Positions 7,911 to 12,480 of a stretch of DNA of 12,480 bases are shown here, piece after piece. This stretch comes from an uncultured euryarchaeote. Its GTDB lineage: Archaea > Thermoplasmatota > Poseidoniia > Poseidoniales > Thalassarchaeaceae. Each line of letters starts with the position of its first letter. The stretch's first letter is position 1. The stretch is from contig CALEIW010000091.1 in the NCBI GenBank assembly GCA_937876055.1, positions 1 to 12,480 on the forward strand, given 5' to 3'. The notes beneath the pieces are model-generated. The model was not told the origin of the DNA and ran no database searches. It saw nothing but the letters and a program-made list of their open reading frames with translations. The position numbers were made by a program, and so were the translations under genes.

Positions 7911-8762
7911 TCAAATTGCAGCCAAGCCAGAATTATCATACTCCCAATCGATGATTTGCCAACCTACCTCAGATAAATTCGAATTGACCAAATTTAGGCT
8001 CATTGGATTGCAAAGAAGGGCGGCACATCCACCTCCTCCTGCACCTAGAGCTTTCCAAGCCATCACTGAACCATCTGCAAGCATTGGTTCGATTGTTTCC
8101 CGAAATGGTTCATGTATCGAAGAATCGAGTAAATCGACTCCTTTGCAGATTTCATTTAGGGCCTCTACCACCAACTGCCTGTGGTCTCTTTGAAGGGCAT
8201 CAGCCATCATTTTGGTGGCTAAGCGAATAGTTTGGAGGCCATTGATTACGCTTTGATCGCCAGCATCATATCGGGACCAAACTAATTCTTGCATATCTCC
8301 AGATTTATGTTGTATTCCACTATGTGCAATAATCAGATGCTTTTTCAGCCATTTTCTTGCAGAAGGGGCTGGTTCAAATGGTAATTTCTCAACACCATCC
8401 CCTATGAATAGAATACGATTGAATCCACCATGTGCCGATGCCCATTGGTCTTGACGGCCACAACGATTACCTTGGTTGGTTTCTGCTTCGAAGGCTAATT
8501 CTGCAATTACATCTAGGTCACTTACATCATCAACTCCGAGAGCAGCGATCTTTGCAACATTGAGAGCCCCACTAGTTCCTAGTCCAGAACCTGCAGGGAC
8601 ATCAAATTGGAAATCGATATTCCCCTCACCATCTGGAGTTGCTGTAACCCACTTGTCAATTGTGAAGTTGACCACTTCTCCTCCATGGTCGTGAGTGTAC
8701 GGTGCTAGGTCTGTCCAACCTCCAGCTAGGTCGACCCTTAGCGGGGCTCGAAATCCACCCAT
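7911..8762 (-). CDS. GHMP-family sugar kinase (HddA/fucokinase-like)
   Basis: The protein has 283 residues and contains all three GHMP motifs: substrate-side motif 1 RAPLRVDLAGGWTD (5-18), ATP-binding motif 2 PAGSGLGTSGAL (56-67) and motif 3 LGAGGGGC (239-246). GRQDQWASAHGG (102-113) supplies the likely catalytic Asp105. Motif 1 with DLAGGWTD is characteristic of the branch holding heptose-7-phosphate kinase HddA and the kinase half of L-fucokinase, so a sugar or sugar phosphate is the probable acceptor; mevalonate and homoserine kinases differ here. No nucleotidylyltransferase or heptose gene is nearby, so the pathway is open. It is shorter than the 320-340 residues usual for HddA. The start is ATG 8762, with a TATA-like box 21-28 bases upstream and no SD site, consistent with a leaderless message. 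The transporter gene follows on the same strand. Confidence 0.82.
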   Translation of the reverse strand: MGGFRAPLRVDLAGGWTDLAPYTHDHGGEVVNFTIDKWVTATPDGEGNIDFQFDVPAGSGLGTSGALNVAKIAALGVDDVSDLDVIAELAFEAETNQGNRCGRQDQWASAHGGFNRILFIGDGVEKLPFEPAPSARKWLKKHLIIAHSGIQHKSGDMQELVWSRYDAGDQSVINGLQTIRLATKMMADALQRDHRQLVVEALNEICKGVDLLDSSIHEPFRETIEPMLADGSVMAWKALGAGGGGCAALLCNPMSLNLVNSNLSEVGWQIIDWEYDNSGLAAI

Positions 8763-8782
8763 GATTCGTCTGATGACTCGGG

Positions 8783-8790
8783 TATGATAA
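8783..8790 (-). promoter_or_regulatory. Likely TATA box of the kinase gene
   Basis: On the reverse strand TTATCATA lies 21-28 bases before ATG 8762. That spacing puts the transcript start at or next to the ATG, and no SD site is present, so the kinase message is probably leaderless. Eye inspection only. Confidence 0.35.
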
Positions 8791-8813
8791 CCCTACGGTG
8801 AGAACAAAGGACC

Positions 8814-8821
8814 AAAAATAA
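8814..8821 (+). promoter_or_regulatory. Likely TATA box of the riboflavin operon
   Basis: AAAAATAA lies about 30 bases before the ribB ATG at 8850, which predicts a transcript start near 8842 and a leader of under ten bases. This is far too short for an FMN riboswitch, so any flavin control should act at the DNA level here. Confidence 0.45.
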
Positions 8822-8849
8822 CGGGTATCAACACCGAGTCGGAACAAAC

Positions 8850-9563
8850 ATGGAGTCGAATGTGGAAAGTGCTATTCAAGCCTTCTCGGAAGGCAAACCA
8901 GTGATGGTTTTCGACTCTGATTTCAGAGAATGTGAAACTGATCTTCTATGGCCTGCAACAGCGGCCAGTCCTGCGGTTATGCGCAGATTACGGCAGGACT
9001 GTGGGGGGCTTCTATTCTTGGCAGTCGGAGATGAGATAGGTAGTCTATTCGGTCTTCCTTGGTTACAGGACATTCATACTCACCCCGCACTAGTAGCGGA
9101 AAATCCAGTTCTTGGTAAATTAATCACTGACGACTTACAATATGATTCCCGTTCTGCCTTCACCCTGTCTTTGAATCACAGAGAAACCTACACCGGAATT
9201 ACAGATCGAGACCGAGCGCTAACCACGCGAAGGTTTGGGGAATTAGCAGGAGAGATGATGCAGGCAAATGCGACTGAAGAAACTGCTCAGCAGGCGCTCG
9301 GTTCAGAGTTTAGGACTCCTGGGCATATTCCTGTCTGCAGAGAATCGCCTGGTGGTCTGGAAACTAGACAAGGCCATACTGAACTAGCTGTAGCAATAGC
9401 AAGACTCTCCGGCCACGTTCCAGCCACCATAGGAGCTGAGATGTTACAACCAGATGGAGATAAAGCCCTGAGTGTTAAGGCTGCCAGAAAGTACGCTGAA
9501 TTGCACAACATACCCATGATTACTGGTGATGATTTACTAAAGGCTCTAGGGATTGAAGATTGA
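8850..9563 (+). CDS. ribB: 3,4-dihydroxy-2-butanone-4-phosphate synthase
   Basis: RibB converts ribulose 5-phosphate to 3,4-dihydroxy-2-butanone 4-phosphate plus formate, the four-carbon unit of riboflavin. The 237-residue cytoplasmic protein keeps the catalytic pieces: FRECETD (R26, E27, E29, D31; metal and acid/base loop), TGITDRDRALTT (115-126), RTPGHI (H159), RQGHTE (H176, T177, E178) and the late acidic GAEML (E197). No GTP cyclohydrolase II domain is attached, so it is monofunctional, as usual in archaea. A 25-residue insertion between the first and second motifs (about 61-96) is longer than in E. coli RibB. It is the first gene of the rib operon, with a TATA-like box 30 bases upstream and almost no leader; ribL begins 38 bases after its stop. 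Confidence 0.93.
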   Translation: MESNVESAIQAFSEGKPVMVFDSDFRECETDLLWPATAASPAVMRRLRQDCGGLLFLAVGDEIGSLFGLPWLQDIHTHPALVAENPVLGKLITDDLQYDSRSAFTLSLNHRETYTGITDRDRALTTRRFGELAGEMMQANATEETAQQALGSEFRTPGHIPVCRESPGGLETRQGHTELAVAIARLSGHVPATIGAEMLQPDGDKALSVKAARKYAELHNIPMITGDDLLKALGIED

Positions 9564-9587
9564 CCGAAGCATTGACGATATTTGACT

Positions 9588-9595
9588 GAGAGGAG
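9588..9595 (+). promoter_or_regulatory. Ribosome-binding site of ribL
   Basis: GAGAGGAG ends six bases before ATG 9602. Another ATG at 9598 is too close and in another frame, so this site decides for 9602, which gives MIRVMAVGVFD, the expected first strand of the fold. Confidence 0.65.
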
Positions 9596-9601
9596 ATATG
9601 G

Positions 9602-10060
9602 ATGATTCGGGTCATGGCGGTCGGTGTTTTCGACCTACTACACGCAGGGCACCTGCATTATGTCGAACAGGCAAAGTCCCTAGGTGACGAGTTGATTGTC
9701 GTAGTCGCTCATGATGATACAGTAAGAAAGCAAAAACACGAGCCCGTGACCAATCAAGATCTTAGAAGACGCATGGTTATGGGGTTGAAACCCGTTGATG
9801 AGGCGATTGTAGGTAACCCTCCAAGTGTACCTATTTTTGATATCTTAGAAGTAGTGAAACCCGATGTCATCGCATTAGGTTACGACCAGAAGCATTCGCA
9901 AGACTCAATCAAGAAAGGATTGGAGGAGAACGGTTGGGGAAATGTCGAGGTGCGAAGGGTCGAAGGATTAGCAGACGACCTCGACGGAACAAGGAAAATC
10001 ATTGCTCGGATTATTGACCTCTGGTCTGGTGAAACCGGTGGCCCTTACGAGGAGGATTGA
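9602..10060 (+). CDS. ribL: FAD synthetase, archaeal RibL type
   Basis: The 152-residue cytoplasmic protein is a single nucleotidyltransferase domain of the cytidylyltransferase superfamily: GVFDLLHAGHLHYVEQAK (8-25) holds the HxGH signature (14-17), GYDQKH (93-98) lines the nucleotide site, and TRKIIARI (130-137) takes the place of the terminal phosphate-binding segment. Glycerol-3-phosphate cytidylyltransferases look similar, but the phrases SLGDELIVVVAHDDTV and GLKPVDEAIVG recall Methanocaldococcus jannaschii RibL, which transfers AMP from ATP to FMN. Its place between riboflavin genes supports that role. The chain has no cysteine at all, whereas conserved C-terminal cysteines have been reported as important in the M. 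jannaschii enzyme (recalled, not checked). The riboflavin synthase ATG follows two bases after the stop. Confidence 0.88.
   Translation: MIRVMAVGVFDLLHAGHLHYVEQAKSLGDELIVVVAHDDTVRKQKHEPVTNQDLRRRMVMGLKPVDEAIVGNPPSVPIFDILEVVKPDVIALGYDQKHSQDSIKKGLEENGWGNVEVRRVEGLADDLDGTRKIIARIIDLWSGETGGPYEED
10049..10055 (+). promoter_or_regulatory. Ribosome-binding site of the riboflavin synthase gene
   Basis: GAGGAGG lies within the last codons of ribL, seven bases before ATG 10063. It selects that ATG over the in-frame TTG at 10057, giving the family's standard N-terminus MFTGIV. Confidence 0.75.
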
Positions 10061-10062
10061 GA

Positions 10063-10665
10063 ATGTTCACGGGGATTGTGGCTGCGTCTTGCGAGGTTGT
10101 GTCAACCGAGCAAGGAGAAGAGGTCCGTTCAATTGTTGTTGACCTAAGTGGTTATGATGATGATTTAGAAATAGGCGCAAGCGTGGCAATAGATGGCGTT
10201 TGTATGACAGTAGTTTCTTCAATAGAAGGCAATGTTCAGTTTGAAGCAATACCTGAAACCTTGGAGCGTACCACAATTGGCTTGCTCAAGCAGGGTAGTC
10301 GAGTGAACATTGAGAGATCTCTACGAATGGGTGACGAATTAGGAGGGCACATTCTTTCTGGTCACATTATGTCCACTGCGAGAATTCTACAAAGAAATAA
10401 GAAAGGTGAAGGAATCGACCTACTGATTGAACATCAAGCCGATACCAAACCATACATTCTCGAGAAGGGATATGTTGCAGTAGACGGTATGTCCTTGACG
10501 GTTGGAGAGGTACAATCTGAGGGATTTTATCTACACATTATTCCGGAAACTCTGAGAATTACCACGATCGGAGCAAAGACTGAGGGAGATTTAGTGAATA
10601 TTGAGGTTGACTCTAGAACCCAAGCTGTCGTAGACACGATTCGAAGTATGGAGGTAGAGAAATGA
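10063..10665 (+). CDS. ribE: Riboflavin synthase, bacterial alpha-subunit type
   Basis: This enzyme dismutates two molecules of 6,7-dimethyl-8-ribityllumazine into riboflavin and the pyrimidine precursor. The 200-residue chain shows the two tandem lumazine-binding barrels of the bacterial/eukaryotic trimeric enzyme: barrel 1 from MFTGIV with IDGVCMTV (46-53) and IPETLERTTIG; barrel 2 with GGHILSGHI (100-108), VDGMSLTVGEV and IPETLRITTIG. The GGHxxSGHIM wording and TQAVVDTI near the end are close to the gamma-proteobacterial protein as I recall it. Most archaea use an unrelated pentameric RibC instead, so this gene suggests acquisition from bacteria. Its stop shares ATGA with the lumazine synthase start. 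Confidence 0.93.
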   Translation: MFTGIVAASCEVVSTEQGEEVRSIVVDLSGYDDDLEIGASVAIDGVCMTVVSSIEGNVQFEAIPETLERTTIGLLKQGSRVNIERSLRMGDELGGHILSGHIMSTARILQRNKKGEGIDLLIEHQADTKPYILEKGYVAVDGMSLTVGEVQSEGFYLHIIPETLRITTIGAKTEGDLVNIEVDSRTQAVVDTIRSMEVEK

Positions 10666-11057
10666 GAATAGTTGCAGTTTGCGGTTCTTATCACAAAGAA
10701 GAAGTAGAAAAAATGCTAGAATTTGCCCGTGATGAAGCATCTATGATGAATTCGGAATTAACGGATGTTGTTTGGGTTCCAGGATCTATGGAAGCACCTC
10801 TCGCTTTGGAAAGACTACTCCTCCGAGAGGATGTTGATGGTGCGATTACCCTGGGTATAATCGAGCGTGGAGAGACTCAACATGGGTTAGTTATGGGGCA
10901 ATCCGTTACCCGTGCAATAATCGACCTACAAATCAAGCATGACAAGCCAATAGGTTTGGGAATTATTGGACCTGGAGCCGAGCCAGAACATATTGAGCCA
11001 CGGCTTGAACCTCACGCTCGTGCTGCAGTGGGTGCTGTAGTTTCGATGAAAAACTGA
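10662..11057 (+). CDS. ribH: 6,7-dimethyl-8-ribityllumazine synthase
   Basis: RibH condenses 5-amino-6-ribitylaminouracil with the RibB product to give the lumazine that riboflavin synthase uses. The 131-residue protein is a complete lumazine synthase domain: VPGSMEAPLALERL (39-52), GIIERGETQHG (65-75) with the likely general base His74, and PIGLGIIGPG (96-105). The last segment matches the archaeal wording (LGISGPG in M. jannaschii) rather than the bacterial one (FGVLTT), so this gene looks archaeal although its neighbour looks bacterial. Near the N-terminus SYHKEEV replaces the usual [AS]xFN segment that contacts the substrate. Archaeal RibC riboflavin synthase is a paralogue, but the GETxH motif points to RibH. 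It overlaps the preceding gene by four bases. Confidence 0.92.
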   Translation: MRIVAVCGSYHKEEVEKMLEFARDEASMMNSELTDVVWVPGSMEAPLALERLLLREDVDGAITLGIIERGETQHGLVMGQSVTRAIIDLQIKHDKPIGLGIIGPGAEPEHIEPRLEPHARAAVGAVVSMKN

Positions 11058-11068
11058 TCTCATTCAGG

Positions 11069-11075
11069 AAAATAT
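11069..11075 (+). promoter_or_regulatory. Possible TATA box of trxB
   Basis: AAAATAT lies in the 70-base gap after ribH. Initiation about 25 bases later would be near 11098, downstream of the ATG at 11095, which favours the internal ATG 11128 as the trxB start. Read-through from the rib operon remains possible. Confidence 0.35.
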
Positions 11076-11127
11076 CAGTCAAGTTTGAGAGTCAATGTTC
11101 AAAGAATGCCGGACATTGGGAGAACCT

Positions 11128-12057
11128 ATGTCCGACAAGGTCCGCAATACAATCATCATCGGTTCAGGCCCCGCAGGATACACCGCTGGCCTATATTCCG
11201 CTAGAGCAATGCTAGAGCCTTTGATGTTCGCAGGTTATGCATCTGGAGGTCAGTTAATGCTTACATCTGATATCGAAAATTTCCCTGGTTACCCACAAGG
11301 AATAGGCGGACCCGAAATGATGATTCAACTTAGAGAACAAGCCGAAAGATTTGGTCTTGAGGTTCATGATAAAAACGTCGAGAAGGTCGATGTCAGCGAG
11401 AGGCCATTCAAAGTCTGGGTTGAAGGAGAAGAATTTCTTGCTGAGACTTTGATTATCTGCACAGGGGCAGAGGCGATTTGGTTAGGTGCTGAAGGCGAAG
11501 ACGCACAGAAGGGGCGAGGAATCAGTACCTGTGCAACCTGTGATGGGGCATTTTTCCGAGACGAGGAAATTATCGTTGTAGGAGGAGGCGACTCAGCAAT
11601 GGAAGAAGCCACTTTCCTGACTAGATTTGCTAGCAAGGTTACAATCATCCACAGAAGGGATGTATTCCGGGCCTCAAAAGTGATGTATGACAGAGCGGCG
11701 AATCATCCAAAGATTGAGATCAAGACTTTCCGCTCCGTAAAAAAGTGGCTTTCTGATGAAAAAGGGCTCACCGGAGCAGTATTGGAAGATCCTCGCGACG
11801 GTTCAACTGAAGAGATTTCATGCACTGGAGCTTTCATCGCAATAGGACACAAACCAATTACGACATTCCTTGATAATCAAATTGAGACCGATGATTCTGG
11901 ATACATTATTCCAAAGGAGCACACAATGACTAGCATTCCAGGAGTATTCGCGGCTGGAGATGTTGTAGATACAAGATACAGACAGGCAATTACTGCCGCT
12001 GGAATGGGTTGTCAAGCCGCAATCGATGCTGAGCGATGGTTAGAGGATCAACACTGA
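11128..12057 (+). CDS. trxB: Thioredoxin reductase (NADPH, FAD-dependent)
   Basis: This cytoplasmic flavoenzyme passes electrons from NADPH through FAD and a disulfide to thioredoxin. From ATG 11128 it has 309 residues, the normal low-molecular-weight size. It shows the FAD-binding GSGPAG (12-17), GQLMLTSDIENFPG, the redox CATC (C135, C138), the NADPH-binding VVGGGDSAMEEA (150-161), HRRDVFRAS (175-183) whose arginines bind the 2'-phosphate of NADPH, and the C-terminal FAD motif GVFAAGDVVD (272-281). ATG 11095 would add 11 residues with no match to the family; GGGAGA just before 11128 supports the shorter form. It lies 70 bases after the FAD operon, so supply and use of FAD are neighbours. No thioredoxin gene is visible here. 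Confidence 0.95.
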   Translation: MSDKVRNTIIIGSGPAGYTAGLYSARAMLEPLMFAGYASGGQLMLTSDIENFPGYPQGIGGPEMMIQLREQAERFGLEVHDKNVEKVDVSERPFKVWVEGEEFLAETLIICTGAEAIWLGAEGEDAQKGRGISTCATCDGAFFRDEEIIVVGGGDSAMEEATFLTRFASKVTIIHRRDVFRASKVMYDRAANHPKIEIKTFRSVKKWLSDEKGLTGAVLEDPRDGSTEEISCTGAFIAIGHKPITTFLDNQIETDDSGYIIPKEHTMTSIPGVFAAGDVVDTRYRQAITAAGMGCQAAIDAERWLEDQH

Positions 12058-12066
12058 AGTGACAGA

Positions 12067-12480
12067 ATGGTTGAATTCGGTGTTTTCAGCAATCGAGAAG
12101 ACTGGCAGGAAAGAAGTTGGCTATCTCACCGGATAGGGGATTTGTTCTATCTCTCTCACACGGTGGTTACACTCTGGTGTGCTGTACTTTGGTTAGGTCC
12201 GTATCAGTGGATGTGGTGGGGAGTTGTCGTTCTATATGCCGCCACAGAGATACTCTGGTTTTTCCGCGGTCGATTCTGTATTCTCTCTGATTTGGAAAGA
12301 CACTTCAAAGGAATACCAAGACCTGATGACCCATTAGACCAAAATTTTGTGCGAAGACTTTGGAATCTGATGTTCCGTAGAGATATTTCATCCGAAAATG
12401 CACAGGTATTGACACGTATATGGGGGCGACTTGGATTCACTGTTGCATTTGTTAGACTTTACTTATCTGGTGCCTTCTGA
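12067..12480 (+). CDS. Small membrane protein of unknown function
   Basis: The 137-residue protein starts nine bases after the trxB stop, so it is probably read from the same transcript; its stop codon is the last three bases of the window. Two strong membrane segments are visible (about 26-44, LFYLSHTVVTLWCAVLWLG, and 47-66), joined by a very short turn, and a weaker third at about 120-135. Between them is a basic, polar stretch with RFCILSDLERHFKG (69-82) and FVRRLWNLMFRRD. The CxLxxLE pattern after a membrane helix recalls small DUF2784-like proteins, but the match is too thin to name the family. Tryptophan content is unusually high near the membrane. I see no catalytic motif and cannot assign a role. 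Confidence 0.7.
   Translation: MVEFGVFSNREDWQERSWLSHRIGDLFYLSHTVVTLWCAVLWLGPYQWMWWGVVVLYAATEILWFFRGRFCILSDLERHFKGIPRPDDPLDQNFVRRLWNLMFRRDISSENAQVLTRIWGRLGFTVAFVRLYLSGAF

Larger units (their letters stand above)
8775..8840. repeat. Paired repeats in the kinase/ribB divergent promoter region
   Basis: GACTCGG (8775-8781) and CCGAGTC (8834-8840) form an inverted pair 52 bases apart. CGGGTAT occurs twice in direct orientation (8779-8785 and 8822-8828), the first copy overlapping the kinase TATA-like box and the second lying directly after the ribB one. The arrangement would suit a regulator that acts on both promoters, but 7-bp matches can occur by chance. Confidence 0.4.

Noticed and set aside
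8763..8849. FMN riboswitch (RFN element) before ribB
   Set aside because: The gap is only 87 bases, is shared by two divergent genes, and lacks the conserved multi-stem RFN boxes; the ribB leader appears to be under ten bases.
9602..10060. Glycerol-3-phosphate cytidylyltransferase
   Set aside because: Same superfamily and HxGH motif, but the wording is closer to archaeal RibL and the gene sits between riboflavin genes; kept only as the alternative.
10662..11057. Archaeal-type RibC riboflavin synthase
   Set aside because: This paralogue of lumazine synthase was considered, but the GETQH motif with the general-base His and the VPGSMEAPLA segment are those of RibH, and a bacterial-type riboflavin synthase is already present next to it.
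1..12480. CRISPR arrays, tRNA or rRNA genes, insertion sequences, phage or defence genes
   Set aside because: I looked for spaced direct repeats, cloverleaf-like stretches, transposase motifs and terminal inverted repeats on both strands and saw none; nearly all of the window is explained by intact genes.

Overview
The window looks like part of the genome of a marine planktonic euryarchaeon, most likely Marine Group II (Candidatus Poseidoniales) or a close Thermoplasmata-related lineage. This is inferred from gene content, not from a marker gene. The pointers are an archaeal-type RibL FAD synthetase, an archaeal-style lumazine synthase, TATA-like boxes about 25 bases before near-leaderless starts, and SD-type sites inside operons. 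These are mixed with bacterial-looking genes (RibE, TrxB, AmpG-like transporter). No rRNA, tRNA, CRISPR array, transposase or phage gene was seen, and there is no gene-free stretch over 300 bases.

Layout. At the left edge a small NifU C-terminal-domain protein runs off the window on the minus strand (1-192). It diverges from a class I glutamine amidotransferase resembling the GMP-synthase amidotransferase domain (256-1155). After a GC-rich hairpin come hppA, a K+-dependent-type membrane pyrophosphatase (1238-3316), a cluster of three abutting inverted repeats, a secreted lipoprotein of unknown function (3381-4355) and a small alpha/beta-hydrolase esterase (4365-4958), all on the plus strand. 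Facing them on the minus strand are a GHMP-family sugar kinase (7911-8762), a large AmpG/SLC33-like MFS transporter with an unusual N-terminal exported domain (5208-7859) and a glutaredoxin whose start overlaps the transporter's end (4964-5224). Diverging from the kinase is a riboflavin/FAD operon, ribB-ribL-ribE-ribH (8850-11057), then trxB (11128-12057) and a small membrane protein (12067-12480).

How the genes fit together. RibB makes the four-carbon precursor, RibH condenses it into 6,7-dimethyl-8-ribityllumazine, RibE dismutates that to riboflavin and RibL adenylylates FMN to FAD. GTP cyclohydrolase, the deaminase/reductase steps and riboflavin kinase are not here. TrxB, directly downstream, is an FAD enzyme, so flavin supply and a flavin-dependent reductase are neighbours. 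Thioredoxin reductase, glutaredoxin and the NifU-like protein give the window a loose redox/Fe-S theme. The kinase-transporter-glutaredoxin set may be one transcript, with an unknown sugar-like substrate.

Most of the window is housekeeping. The points most worth a second look are the exported domain fused to the AmpG-like transporter, the bacterial-type riboflavin synthase inside an otherwise archaeal-type FAD operon, the three consecutive hairpins between hppA and the lipoprotein, and the paired repeats in the kinase/ribB divergent promoter region.
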